Assembly: GCF_000001735.4 (NCBI RefSeq) | Contig: NC_003070.9 | Location: forward strand, 12,084,001 to 12,148,000 | DNA: 64,000 bases | Direction: 5' to 3' | Source: Arabidopsis thaliana | Lineage: Eukaryota > Streptophyta > Magnoliopsida > Brassicales > Brassicaceae | Shown: positions 37,063 through 50,700 of the stretch, in pieces | Layout: every line of letters begins with the position of its first letter | Numbering within the stretch: position 1 is the first letter of the stretch | The notes under the pieces: generated by a model | Databases searched by the model: none | Told to the model about the DNA's origin: nothing | What the model saw: the letters and a program-made list of their open reading frames with translations, nothing else | Position numbers and translations under genes: made by a program

Positions 37063-39346
37063 TCAGCCTACTCTAAGTGTTACGGATAAATTAGATCCAC
37101 TGCCCATAGCAGCTGACTCACCTCTACAAACAAAGCCAGCTTTGGGCACTTGACTAGATCCACGCTCTTTTTTAGATTGCTTTGGTTTCTTGCTGTACAA
37201 CTCAATGCATCTGAAACAAAGGAACTTGGAAGGTAGGGCATCAGCGTTATTGATCCCAATACATCTAGTGTGGTGCCACACACCACATCCATCACAGGCC
37301 AACATCCTCTCGCCATCATCATCCTTTGTGCCACACTTGCAATCAACTTTCCAATTATCCACCCCTCTCTCCATGCGGTATCTAAGGAGCCCGTGTTTTG
37401 AGCATCTCCCTTTAATCCGTATGACCCCGTTTGTGCCAACTAGAAATTTCAGGGTAATAGAGTCATCTATAGAACCGTAACCTAGGAGCTCCTCAACTTC
37501 AAACCTCTTGAACATTGCATACACTTCCTGAAAAGCCTTAGCAGCTTCGATTTTAAGGTCGGAAACAGTAGCGTTCAATGGCAAAACCAACCGTTCAGGT
37601 GGAGGGGCTGGGGATTCTTTGAGTTCATCCGAAAGCTCAACACAGCACCAGAGGTTGATTGCAACGGGGTTCACTGTGCTAGACAGGTAATCTTTTATGA
37701 AATGCTTACAGTCCAGTATTTTTGTGGCTGCGTCAATCATTTTTTCTCTTGTAGCTCGAGACCTAAACTCGGCCATGGTTTGTGGGTGCAATAAAGTTTC
37801 ATACAAATATCTTAAATCCTGTTTGACATGCTCCACTGATGCATTATTTACATCTTGATTAGATAAGCGGTGCACATTGTTGACAGATTCAAGCCTGGAG
37901 TTCATATGCAAAGGTTAAGATTATTATGCACACTGGAAACCAACCAATCAGAATAAGAAGAAACATCTCTTGTAAGTTTACCTGTACTCAAAGTCGTTTG
38001 AACCAGGATTGCAACGTGAGCTGACTACTCGAGATCCATCATCCACCAAAACCCCTCCAAAATGCTTGAGACAGTAATCAATCAGTTGTGGAGAGGCTGA
38101 TTTGCAAATAGACCTCTTGAGAGCCCACCTTGTAACCCAGTTGGCTTGTGGGCGTCCTGAAGCTTTCAGTATCTTAACCATGGTTTGCTGTACACGTTCC
38201 ACATCACTTTTAGACCAAGCACACAGTACAGACGACTTAGATGCAGGTTTGGAACTGTTCTCACGAATCATCTGTAGGAGAAAGGAGAAGAGGTCTTTGA
38301 CAGTCACAAGCTCTGAACACGAGAGTGATTGGTAGAAGCTAATAATGGAGTGGAGCTGAGTTCTTGGTTTCCTCCCCTGGAACAAAAACTCAGAGAGAGG
38401 AATCGCAGATAAAGTATCCACTGCACTCTGGTAAGCTTCTTTGGTGAGTGCATAGCTCCCCGATTTGAATTCATAACCCCACTCACTGTACCACGAACAC
38501 CCTCTAGTAATCCCATGAAGCAACCGGTAGTCCATCCCATACTTCCTTGACACATCCATCACACTAGCTTTTCGAACAGCAAGGGAGGAACAAAGCCTAT
38601 CCCAGAAGTCCATAATGGCACGACCAGTCAAAAAACCAGAGCCACCTTCTCTTCCATTAAGACACAGTAGATGAGCGTAGCCATTAGAGTGGATAACGCC
38701 GTGAAGGAGGTGAGTGTTATCCTCTAGCTGAGAGTAAACCCAGTTTTCAATGTCTAAAGCCATGCTGCACCATTTGCAATTGCTACCTTCAGACAAATTC
38801 TGAGTATTACCACACCTCGTGCAAGCCTTAGTGTCTCCTCCTGACCTTATGATGAAGCGGTACCTCTTTCTACACACTGGATGACTACTCCAACCTTCAA
38901 AACCAACAGATTTTCTCAGTCTATGCATGCACCATATCAAGAGGTAAGAGATAAAAGGTTGAAACTTTTTGAAATTTAAAGAGGGACAAAGACTCACCAA
39001 CGACACAGCAGTGTTCACAGTAAACAGATCTAGAGGATCTCGTCACATCCTCCTCCACAACGTCGAGAGAGACGAGTTTAGAAGAGAGATCTGAACCGTC
39101 CGTCGAATCTCCAGGTCTAAGCATGATCTGCCACGTCATCAAACTCGAGAAGAGCGTCGAAGGAGGGAAAGTGACACGCGCGTGGGTCGCGAGGAAGGTT
39201 CTCACACCGTCTCGGAACGGCGGCAAAGTCGTCGACTCGCCGTTGATCTCCGCCGTCGGGAAAGTAGAGAAATCGTAAAGATCAGCTGAGATTCTGTTGC
39301 TACGCCTCGCTCGCTTCGTCGCACGACCACCGTTCATCACCGCCAT
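37063..39346 (-). CDS. PHD-finger protein of the MS1/MMD1 family
   Basis: Three exons on the minus strand: 38998-39346, 37982-38894, 37063-37894, giving 697 residues. The N-terminus is basic (ATKRARRSNR), a possible nuclear localisation signal. Cysteine pairs occur at YCEHCCVVGWSSHPVC, and a CTRCGNT/CKWCS set suggests an extra zinc site. The C-terminal PHD finger (C4HC3) runs CKCG, CDGC, WHHTRC and CFRC and ends about 40 residues before the stop. The relatives MS1 and MMD1/DUET are chromatin readers and transcription regulators in tapetum and male meiosis. A comparable chromatin role is inferred, but tissue specificity is not visible here. Recalled as PHD finger protein At1g33420. Confidence 0.92.
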
Positions 39347-40437
39347 GACTGTGTAACAAGGGTTTTTTCCGACACTTAAATTAAAACTAGAATAAGAGTT
39401 AAAGATACAGAGAGAGAGATTTGAGATAGATACAGAGGAGGGGAGAGAGAGAAGGTGAAGAGGTTTAAGGAGAGAGTAATTTTGGCGGAGAGATTTTCCC
39501 TCTCAAAAGTTTTGGAGGATTTTAGGGTTTTGGGGGGTATTGACTAAAAGCTTGACTTGACCGCTTCTGATGGGGGAAGGAAGGAAGGTAGATGCTTTTT
39601 ATTTTCCTTTTCTCTACTCACCAATTTCGGGAGAGAGTGGGTCCCCCTGATTCCAAATTCGAGGCGGTTTCGATTTCTTTTTCTCCACGCCTTTTTTTGT
39701 TTTTATTTGTTTCCCTATTTTGTTCGATTTCTTTTATTTCAATAAGTTAGCTAATTAAGTCCTTTTTTGTCCTCAATAAAACCAAAGCTAATTAAGTCCT
39801 ATCCATTATCCAGTTCCGATTGTGACACCTTCTGTTTTGTAGAAATTCTACCCCAATAAGATCTCTCAGATTCAATGATTTTTGTTTTAATTAAGTTATA
39901 GGCCAATGATTTATTAGCAAAAGTCCAAAACAAATAAAAACACACCACTGACCCAGTTAAAATATAAGATTTCTTTCTATTTTTTTAGTTAAGAAAATTA
40001 CAACATAAATTATTTTATTTTATTTTTGTCAGAAACAACATAAATTATTTATTATCTATTATTAATAAGATTAATGTGAATAAAATATTCGATTAGTTCA
40101 GCTTGGATTAAGCATACTCAATAGAATTATTGTTATTATTTTACTTTATAGCTTTAGTTTTCCGAAATCGGCATAATATCCCATAAATTCCAGGATTTAC
40201 CATTTAAAATTATCTCCTTTCTTGCTAAAATAAACATAAATTCATGACTCTTAATTGCAAATTTGACCAAAAATAAAACCCATAATAACTTAATCACCAA
40301 GGTTCCAAAACTCATAACCAAATTTTCCACACCAAAAAAAAAAGTCATACCAACAACTTTATTACTATAGCCTTCCCTTATTCATTCAACGACATACTTA
40401 TCAAACTAAGCAAAAGTAGCTAAGTAGTAAAACAAGC
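39347..40437. other. Intergenic DNA: GA-rich leader of the PHD gene, then AT-rich DNA
   Basis: Bases 39400-39480 are rich in GAGAGA, consistent with a 5' leader read from the minus strand. From 39740 the DNA is AT-rich without a gene, and the last part is likely the 3' UTR of the galactosyltransferase gene. Confidence 0.5.
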
Positions 40438-42052
40438 TCAGACGAAGAAGCGAAAATTAGCTAGAGGAGTGTCTCCTTCAGCACAAGCTCGATGCACACG
40501 AGCCATCCGGTCAACGGACTTACAAATCCCGCTGCAAGACCAATCGAACGACGCAGCACATACGTTACCAGCTTGTGCTTTCCATTGACAATCAGGTGGA
40601 GTTCCACAACACATTGACCTCTCGTCCACATGCTCCACTTCTAACCCTAACATCCATGCTCCTAACGACACATCCTCGTTCGCGTACCGGTGTAGTATTC
40701 CTCTGCGGATATGTCCACCGAATCAAACCTCAAAATCTGAATACTTTTACGTATATATAACATCCTTGAATTTGAAAGCCCTTACTGGTTAGTGGAGATA
40801 TATGTAGCTAAGTCTTTAGAGATTGCGTAAATTTGACCTGTTGCATGCCTAAAGTATTTGTTACCTTCTTCTCCAAATTTCCAAAACTCTGGCTCGTGGT
40901 ACTTCACTCCTCTATACATTTCCAAAAATCCTTACTTTAGTTCAGATTTTTATCCAAAGGTTTCAAATTTTTTGTAAAGAAGCTTACTTTTGTGAAAGAA
41001 CAGGACCAGACTTCATGCATCCAATGTAAATCCTTGGTCTTGATTGATATCTCGCAAGTGTTGTAACAAGCATACCTAAATTGACATGAACATCATCATC
41101 CACTTTCACGTAGAACTCTGCGTCATACATTGCAGTTGCTGTTGAGAAGTACAGTCTTGTCTTTGTCGAGAGTTGGTGATATCCTTCAATGTGTTTTAGT
41201 CTTAAGAAATCTTTATGCTCTGAATCTTCTTCATCTATGGCTTTATCTAATACTCCTCCTGGTGTTGCACTGTGTCCTATCACAAACCTGTCAAATAAAA
41301 ATCCAAACTTTCTCTGTTTCATATGACTGAGGTTTGGTTGTTTAGATTTTTAAAGTAGTGAAATTGAGGATACTTGTGGCTTACTTCACAACCTTACAAC
41401 AATCCCTTTCTCTTTCTCGATTTTCTTTAGCTTTTCTCCTGTTGGCATCCACGTTTGTCTCACCGAGTCACGTCTTTTCTTGCTGCTGAATGCTGTGTTA
41501 ATGCCTATCACTGCAAACACTTTCTGCAGACGGCTCTGGTTTTTCGCCGACCGTTCGCTCCAGAACTCACTGCTTCTATCGCTGGTACGTGCTGCTGCTA
41601 ACTCCATCTCCAATGTTGACATTGTTCTCTCCAATGATCTAATAATATAAACACTTTTAGTGTTACCTCCTCTGTTCTAATTATGTAAAGAAACACAAGA
41701 AAGAATAAGATTTTATTACTTTACTGCTTGGTGAGTTCTCGATACTTCTCCTATTATGTCTCTGGATTTGCTTTCTATCAATTTCTGAATCAACAAAGAG
41801 TAACACTTGTTGTTAGTGAGTAATATATATGATGAGCATGAGCAGGTGTTAATCAAGTAGCCTTACGCGTTTATGTTCATCGCAGTCCTTTTGAATCTCT
41901 AAATGTTTGGACAAATGCTTTGTGAGATGGTGATCTTCTTCTTCAGGTATGTAAGAGCGACTCAAAGTTCGACTCATGAACAGTGAGCCTGCAAGAAAGC
42001 TGGCTAGACAAAGCACTATTATGGCTTTCCCCGAAGCAGCTTTCGCCCTCAT
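40438..42052 (-). CDS. KNS4: Beta-1,3-galactosyltransferase (GT31), arabinogalactan-protein synthesis
   Basis: Six exons on the minus strand: 41867-42052, 41720-41784, 41393-41638, 40988-41287, 40786-40911, 40438-40702, giving 395 residues. One N-terminal membrane anchor ([16 protein letters not shown], residues ~11-27) indicates a type II Golgi protein. A DUF4094 stem follows, then the GT31 domain with [20 protein letters not shown], the metal-binding DDD in [19 protein letters not shown] and ANEDVSLG. The C-terminus is Cys-rich. It transfers galactose in beta-1,3 linkage onto the glycan of arabinogalactan proteins. From the literature, KAONASHI4/UPEX1 (At1g33430, recalled) is needed for pollen exine. 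Confidence 0.93.
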
Positions 42053-43711
42053 CTCCGCGCCTCCTTAGTGCTAAATCTAGAAAACATCAAATAATTGATC
42101 ATGAATTATGAGGATGCTATAAACTTCATAGTTACATAGACATATACAACTTTTCTTTTTCTAATATAATCAAATCTGTTTTATATGATAAAATGCCATT
42201 TGCAGGAGATTTTTCTGAATCAAGAACGTTATGGACTAAGGCTATACATTAAGGAACTCAAAGGTTAGATTCAATTTTTCCACAGTTTCTTACAGTAATT
42301 AGGCTTCATAATCATAAGAACTGATAATTTGAACAAACTTGACTCTAAAGATTATTGCGTGAGAATCAAGAACGTACCTCTCTATAAGCGCATATGAGAC
42401 ACCAAAAGGACTGAATTTTGAGATTAAGAAACAAGTCTTGAATGTTGAGGAGATGTTATTTATATAAAATGAAAACAAGAATGTAGTTGCAGAACGGCAA
42501 TGGCGTTTATGTTTTGCTTCTCTCTCTCAATCTGACTGTCTTGTCATGCAATGTACATGTCCCAACTAACTATTTCCATATAGTATAGATATTACGAAAC
42601 AAAAGGAGAAATCCCACAAAAACTATAGTTTTGGTTTTGTTTTTGCTTTCCTTTATTTCGCAACATTTTAGGTTCTTCACCTGTGTGAATGCGCTTAGCG
42701 CGCTGCTCTCATAACACATGACAAGTTCTTGATCAGAAACCTAAAACTGCGTGAATGTGGTATGAATGTAACCTGACGTTGCAGCATATGTTATATATGT
42801 ACATACTATTGTAGAATTATTACATGAAACAATTCTCTTCTCAAGTTTCAAGTGATCTCCTACAAACTAACCTGGCATGCAAAAGCTATGTTTTGCACTG
42901 CCATTTGCATTTCACTTATAATTCCTAGTGAAAGCGAAACACATGTCTACCAAATTGGTTCAGCCTTAAGCAGCCTTTTAGATATGTATTGTTCTAATTA
43001 AAAATTTGGAAGACTAATGACCATACGGAATATAGTATTTTTCTTTTCAAAGTCAATGATGATGTTCCGATTACAAAAACTCATATATTAAGATTTAGTG
43101 GTGAAGACACTATAGTTCATTGAGCTGCAGCAATGGAGCAGTGTGTTGTGTGGACCTTCTTTGTCGGACCAAAGGTTACAACCAATGATGCTTACCTCAC
43201 TATATCTTATACCTGATGATGTCAATATCTATGGGAATAGACCATATCTCTTTCCAACTTATTAAGTCTATGGACTCATCATATGGCTTAAAAGTCAAAA
43301 CATAGGAGAGTTTGCGGTTTATGTTTAACGCAGCAACCGCAAAGCAAAAACGTTGTTTTAGGCAGTAATACCGGTTTGCGAGACTAAAAACTTTATCAGT
43401 CAGATCACAAAACCAACTAGCTTTGATACATTATTCATTCAAAAGACAAGTTCTCCAAACCTTTTAAACTAACTCTTCATCATTACAAACCCCGATTTTA
43501 AATTTAAAAACAAAAAAACTCTACCCCGCCGCTTCTAAAACATATGATTACAACCGTATTAATAAGCATATAGGTTACATTTTTAATTACATAATGCAAA
43601 CTTATATAAGATTTATAGAATTGAGTATCGGGCACATGCCCCACCCAAGACCAACGTGGGTCCGCCCCTGGTTACACTTACACAACAAGATGGTCTACCA
43701 TACTTAATTAG
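42053..43711. other. Intergenic DNA with a small repeat scrap
   Basis: Promoter side of the galactosyltransferase gene and 3' side of NPF4.4. Near 43629-43671 a GC-rich block (GGGCACATGCCCC ... GGGTCCGCCCCTGG) stands out from the AT-rich surroundings and looks like the end of a degraded transposon. No genes are seen. Confidence 0.45.
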
Positions 43712-46327
43712 TCAAATTCTAGGCTTCTCCGTCGTGGAATCCTTGATTTCGCCATTTTCTAAAGCCTCCAAGCTATTGACTTCGGCGCTATGATGTGTCG
43801 CGGACGGATCACACGAATACCATCTTGACCAGAAAAGATAATTAAAGAAGTTGATGAAACTCAATGAAGCTAAAAGCCAGTAAAAGTGATCTAATCTATC
43901 TTTGTTAAGGTCATTATCGCCTAACCAACCTTCTTTGGTCCCGGAACCATTACTAGAAGTAACTCTATTCACGGTCGAGACAAGAACAGAGCTAAGATAA
44001 AACCCGAAAGAGTAAGAACAGTATGTCATTGCTGTGAGAAAAGATTGCATACTCTGTGAAGACTGTTTGTAAAAAAACTCCACTAATCCAACGGCTGTAA
44101 ACATCTCTGATAAACCAAATATCAGAAACTGCGGCGCGATCCAAAAGATCGAGAGCATTACGTTCTGTTCCAAGAACGATTCTCGTCTCTTCTTCTCCAC
44201 TAAAGCGGCTGCAACCATCGAGAAAGTTGCTAAGAACAGTCCAGTGCCAATTCTCTGAAGAGGAGAGATTCCAGAATCGTTTCCCGTGAGTTTTCTAGCG
44301 AGTGGGACGAAGAACGTCTCGTAGAGAGGCACAAAGAAGATGAGAATGATGTAAGGAATGGCTTGAAGAGAAGCTGGTGGAATTTGGAAAGTTTTTGTAA
44401 TGTGTGTGTTCATGGAACTTCCTTGCTGAACAGAGAAAGTTTGAAGCTGAGCTAAGATGGTGTTGAAGATGATAGTACACGCGAATATCGGTATGACTGA
44501 TAACAATATCTTGACTTGATGGACTTGTTCGATTGTGCAGAGTCTCCATGGACTCTCCATTGCCTTGCCTTGCGTCTTGATGCAAGCCTTGTCAAGAAAC
44601 CTGCACGTCAAGAAAAAAAAAAGTTAGTTAGTTAGTTAGTTAGTCAATTTGGCGGTTATTGTAAAAAAGATCAAAGTCAAATCACCTGAATTTATTAGAA
44701 TGGAGGAGAGGTTTGACACGAACAAGATCCGTTGAAGGTTGGTGAACCATGTTTGGGTTTGATGGGCAAATCTGTTTTCGTTTAGTGATCGCGGCTACGA
44801 AGACCTGATCGATCGAAGAATACCATAAAATCAAGATAAGATCAAACTCTTCTAAATGACTCAAAATGTACCAAAGACCAATGTTTGAATCTATATGTGA
44901 AAAGAAAACATTTTTCTAAAGGTTAAACGCAAACTAGCATTCGATTCTTGATTTACCTGAGCAATTGGTGTGAAGATGCTACCACTAGGCGGTTTATTCC
45001 TATAAAAGCTAGTTCCAGCGACAAGGCTGATCATCCCCGCGGCCATAACAGCCGCGGAGACACCAAAACCAACGTCCATACCAGAATGTGTTTGCACCCA
45101 AACTAAGAGTGTGAGTGCAATAAGCTGACCCATTGAGAAGGCGAAGTAAGCCGCATTGAAGAAACTCGAGAGCTTCCTCAAATCTTTCCTTTGAAACTGG
45201 TTTGCACCGTGAGAGATGATGTTCGGTTTGAGGCAGCCGCTCCCTAAGGCCACTAAACAGAGTGCGGTGTAGAGAGTGGCTGCCTTGTAACCATTTGCCT
45301 CTACGCAATGTATTGTGGTGCTCTTCATGTTGCATTCTGGTGGTCTTAGCTCTGGGAGATGAGCTTGGACTGACAATAATATGAAACCCTGTTTTATCAA
45401 TTTACAAAAACATTTGTCAGCCAAAACTTCTCCTAGTTTTGTCGACCACATTATTTTAGTCTTTGGTCACTAATATTTTTACCTATAACCAAGGAATTAA
45501 AAGTCAGGTGTATGTATTATGAAGCCGTAAATTTCGTTACTATACTATTGCGTGGCGTTAACTAGCTCAAAAAAGAACACTATACTAACAAATTATATAA
45601 CCCATTTGCTTTTCCAAAGAACCGAAAGATTTAATTCATAACTCACTTTAATTACAACTTTCTGTTAAAGTTTTGAACTTTTGTCTATAATATACTTTAA
45701 ATATCCCGTTTTATTCACAAGTTACTAGTTAGAGATGAAAAGTGAAGTAGAATATTCAAGAGCATCTAAAATAGAAAGGAGAAAAGAGAGGTAGAGAGGT
45801 AGAGGAACATACAGAGATTTCGATGACGCCAAAAACGAGCATGGTACGAAAGCTTCCAAGGTATGAATCAGAGAGGAAGCCACCAAGAAGCGAGAGGAGA
45901 AACACCGTTCCTATGAAGTTAGTAACGAGGTTTGCGGATTTTGACAAAGGGAAATGCATCTCATTGAATACGTATGTGATCAAGTTGTTTCCAACAGCTG
46001 CGATCGCCATCATCTCGAAAGCTTGGAAGCCTGAACATAGATATATGTATGCACAACCAATCAATTTAACTACATGGCTTCAAAATGCATAACATGGACT
46101 AATTCGGCCATAAGCAGCATATATATTGGTCTAGCCGATATATACATAGTTAATGTTTACGAGAGAAGGACAAGGATACCTAGAACAAAGAGGGCAGCTC
46201 TTGTACCACCATGCTTGCTTGGCCTGCATGGCCGACCTCGAAAATCAACACAAAGATCGTCCAATGATTCCTCCGACGTGTGTATTACTCCTCTTTTGGC
46301 TTCTTCAGATAGATCATGAACATCCAT
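43712..46327 (-). CDS. NPF4.4: NRT1/PTR family transporter NPF4.4 (NRT1.13)
   Basis: Five exons on the minus strand: 46180-46327, 45813-46030, 44957-45388, 44686-44804, 43712-44600, giving 601 residues. Twelve hydrophobic helices with a long basic central loop are typical of the plasma-membrane peptide/nitrate transporter superfamily. The usual ExxE[K/R] proton-coupling motif of helix 1 is replaced here (AFEMMAIAAVGNN), as in the NPF4 clade. At residues 486-487, before helix 11, the sequence has Ser-Ser where relatives carry Pro. From the literature, NRT1.13 carries Ser487 in place of the conserved Pro and acts in nitrate-dependent flowering and branching without measurable transport. A (TTAG)n microsatellite lies in the last intron near 44622-44643. 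Confidence 0.93.
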
Positions 46328-47189
46328 AGCTCTTTCTTTTTTTCTTGTATTATGTCAAACAAAGGAAGATATAAGTTTGGCTTTAGGAGTTGGCACAAAG
46401 TTAAATTAACTAGGTGGGGAGCGAGGAGGTACTTATAATGTCTCGTTCATTTTTAAAAGAATCATGAAAGAGAAACTAGAAAAATATTATCCAATATTAA
46501 TCAACTATTTCTACATTAATTTTTGTTAGAAACTAGACTTCAATATCAATATCCAATAAATATAAATCTTTCTAATAAAAAGTAAAAAAAATTCTTAAAT
46601 CAACTTTTGTGTAAAAAGAGAAACAATGAATTCTTATAGAGAAGTTCATTTTTAAAATTATGGTTTTAGTTATTAGAAAAATATCAAAATACTATTGAAT
46701 AAATTGTGTAACTAATTTAAAACTTAAATATATCAAATAATTAAGTTTACTAAACTTCTTAGTGTATTAGAGTAGTGGGAAGAAATGGACCCACTGTCCA
46801 ATATGTTTAAAATGCATCATCATCATCATCATTACAAGAAAATTTCAACTTTGGCCTGTGGCTCTGGGGCATAAACTATTGTTTACTACAATGTTTTCTT
46901 GACATTTACGGCTGAATATATATAGTTGCGATTTGATTATGATGACAATCTTTGACGATCTTCCCTTCCCATCAATGTGAGTTCAACCCTTTCCGTCAGT
47001 ACTAGTAGAAACTTAACATTAAAAGAACTAATCAAGTTTACAATATCATCATAATTTAATTTTAAGAAAATTTTATGGATTTCACAAAAGTTGATAAAGT
47101 AATTAGAAATCTAATGTACATATTTATATACAATAAATCAAGAAAATGATGGATGTGGTGAAAAATATTTTCAATTTGATCTACAAGAA
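46328..47189. other. AT-rich promoter/intergenic DNA
   Basis: Upstream of NPF4.4. A CAT trinucleotide run at about 46817-46832. No gene. Confidence 0.45.
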
Positions 47190-47740
47190 AAAAGCTTAAT
47201 TCCAACAGCTATCTATGCGGTTAATTTGTAAGAATTATATGTTTCCAATAAATTTTCAATAGAACATATATTTGTTGGAATATGATCGTTGGAAATCTGC
47301 ATTTATCACGAATTTATTGGAAACGTTTCCATTGAATAATTATATGACCAATTTGTTGGATAGTTCTGATAATTTTTTTGTTTGACATTTGTTGGAATTT
47401 ACGGTGAAGTTTTTAACGAATTGTTCCAACATATATTTTGTTGGAATGTCATTGATAATTTGTCACAAATATTCAACAATTCTCAATGTTTGTTTATGAA
47501 AAACTACTAATAACATATTTATTGCAACTTTGTTGAAACGTTTTCAAGAAAACGTTTGAGAAATTTCTGACGCCTTATTTGTTGGAACTTCATAAAAATT
47601 TAATGATAATTTAATTGTTGAAAATTTATTGATAACTTTCCTTATAAATTTTTGAAAACTTCTGATGATTTAATTGTTGGAATTTAATTGTTAAAATTTT
47701 ATCAGAAATTAATCGTTGAAAATATGTTGATATATTCTAC
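47190..47740. repeat. Dense degenerate repeats of TTGTTGGAA in both orientations
   Basis: At least eight variants of TTGTTGGAA or its complement TTCCAACA, spaced 20-80 bases, with linked TTGATAATTT and GAAAACTT segments. Many short motif copies in both orientations resemble the subterminal repeat regions of CACTA/En-Spm elements, but I see no CACTA termini. Confidence 0.4.
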
Positions 47741-50700
47741 TTCTTAGGTTAACCTCATGCTATTAGTATCGTGTGGGGAATGCAAAGTGGCATACGTGAG
47801 ACTATAATAATATTTTACTCATCGATCAAGGCTTGTGGGATCTTTTTATTCGTCTTGAAAGACAAATCAAGATGTAGTTGGAGGCACTACAAATATCCCC
47901 ATCCCGACCATACCATTCCCATGACAATAAGTAGATCAGATCTTCTTTTTCGAAAATGATTATTCCAAGTGATTCTGCTATTTATATTTCTTTTGTTAGG
48001 TACATAGGTTGATAATTAAGAAGCATATGTGTTTAACCATAACGTCATATAGATATTGTGAAAGCCGGATGAGAAATATTTAAACCGAAAATAAGAAATG
48101 ATAAGGTAGGTATCTTTCCATGTGTCGATTAGAGAAAGATGAATAAGGAAATCGTTTGAGACAAATGGTTCCATGTGGCTTGTATCCTTTAGATGAAACC
48201 ATACCTATTCAAATAAAATATCATGCATTTTATGATATTTATTAGGCCCGATATCGCATATCTTGTAGGCGAAACTAATTACTTCTTATATACATGCACA
48301 AACTGATAAGACCGAAACTTTCATGATATGTATATTATACAGCTTATTGTGCTTACCTAATTGGAATTTGGTTTGCATGAAGTGATGCTCTACCGACCGC
48401 ATAATCAAACAATTATTACATCTGATTCCATATTTCTCATTGCATACACAAAACAAATGATCGACCAAAATACTAAGTTAGTTGTTCAAGTTTCCGCTAC
48501 TTTCTAACTTTAGATGTGGAACGAACCTATTCGACATTTCCTAGAAAACTCGTCCAAAACCAATCAAATTTAAACGGCTAACCAAACAGAAGTCAAATGC
48601 AACCAGGGACAAACTGTTTTATTTAGTCTACTACTCAAAACCAAACATGAATCTTTTCATCTAGACAGGTCCCCACTACCTTTCTATATAAATTGTAAAA
48701 ATGGCTAGAAGAAGAAAGCTACTTTTACACTATACTTATAATAGTCAAATCAGTGAAGTCCAATCCAAGCAAGCATCACAAAAGGGGATATGAATTGAAA
48801 ACGAATGAAGAGACGTGTGACATATTCTCTGATGTATAAACTTATGTAATGGATACAACTGTACCCCAAAACTTCACTAAATCTACAATAGAATGCACAC
48901 TATCAACTACATGACCTTCCCTTGATCTTTTCTATTTTAATCTCAAGCCGTTTATATACATTTATTTTCGTTCACTATAAACCCTTTTGTTGGCATGACA
49001 TACTAACAATTTAAACATCCATAATGCCTTTGTGCATATGCGACCAAATTCAATTATGTATATTCCCATTCGACCAAATAAAACTATTTACAACCAATAA
49101 TAATGATTTCTCTTCTTCTATGAATTCAATCGTCATCTATGAATATTTTTCATTTAATCAGTATCTTAATCGAATTTTCCATTTAAAGTTTCTTCTTCAT
49201 ATCTTTTTATGTTTTTCCTTCGGCACTTATGCTCCATTTTTCCTTTTTGTTTTTTGAATATCAAGAGGTTTTGGACTAAAACCCGTAATTTTCAAGACCC
49301 AAGACCAGCATGTAATATTAGATTTGTCTCATATCTCTCTTTTTTTTTTACAGAATATCTTAGTATTTTCACGATAAGTTTTAAAAGGCGACAATATTTT
49401 TTAACATACGCAGTTGTATCTTCTTTTTTTGGATCAAACTATAGTTGTATCTTAACCGTAAGCAACTACCCGTCTACACATCCTTATAGTTATATACATA
49501 CATGTACTCTTATAGTCTCATTGACTCACACACTTGCGCTCGTATTCATGTGTAGATAAATAAATATCATAATTGGTTAGACAAATCGAGTGGTGATTAA
49601 AAAAAAAAACAGAACAGTAGATGGTCGGTTTTGTTTAGTGTTTAAGTGAAGAATAATTCTTCTTCAGCTGAAACTGCGTTGACATTTTCTCATCATTATT
49701 CATTTTCTCCCCATCTTTTGCCCTACCACTCCACTCTCACTCTATTAGTGTATTACTTTTAGTGTTGTATCTATGTAACGCTTGTGCTTCCAACTATACA
49801 ACAACAAAAAGGTGAACGAAGTTGATATTGGAGCTTGCCTTTGTGTATTGTGTTGTATAAATAAAAGTCATGATTGGTGGTCAAGGTCAACTAGTATAAC
49901 AAGTCACGATTGGTGGTCAACTATGCCATTATATTTGATAAACATTGGCTTCAATCTTCTTCCACCATCCTAATCACTATTGCTAACACGTTACACAACT
50001 TTAACGTGATAGACAGTGATGAGATAACAGAAAATGAAATAATATTTGGAATGAGTGTGTGTGTATACATTTGCGTGACCTAGAAGCAAATGGTCGTGCT
50101 TGTTAGTTTAGGTATCTCTGTTAGCAATGCGTTTTTCAAAACATTACTATAATCCACATAAGTTAAAAGGAGAGAAGCATTTTCCCATTGATAGATATAG
50201 AACTTGTAACATATATAACACTGGTTAAATGTAATATCTACACAAAAGTACACACAGTATTGTCGGGTCGAGTTTAATTAGAACTTAATTTACTCATAAA
50301 TTCTTTCATTTGGACGATCGATTGTATATTCATAGCATTTGGGTTGGCTAATAATAAGCTCTTTTCTAGAAACAACTCTGCACTAAACATTCATTTTCTA
50401 GCTCCCACTTGATTATGTATAAAGCCTTATATCGTGCACAGTCCCAACAACTCGATCAGCGGGAGAGGAAGAAACTTTATATAAGATAAAACCTTTATAA
50501 AATTTGGTGGACCTTGTTTCTTTTATTTTATTTTATAATGAACAAAATCTGAAAAACTTTATAGGAGATGGATGATACAAGAAAACGGAAACTAGCTAGA
50601 AACGAGATTCATGCCATTTGAAAAAGTTTTGTTTTTATTCCATTGTTATTTGAAATCTAGGACGAGCATATAAAAATGATTATGAACGAGAATTAAGGCC

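Noticed and set aside
43629..43671. GC-rich block as a defined transposon end
   Set aside because: Only about 43 bases, with no partner terminus or target duplication found nearby.
49024..49559. Two overlapping Phe-rich ORFs
   Set aside because: AT-rich intergenic DNA, no family signature and no splice partner.
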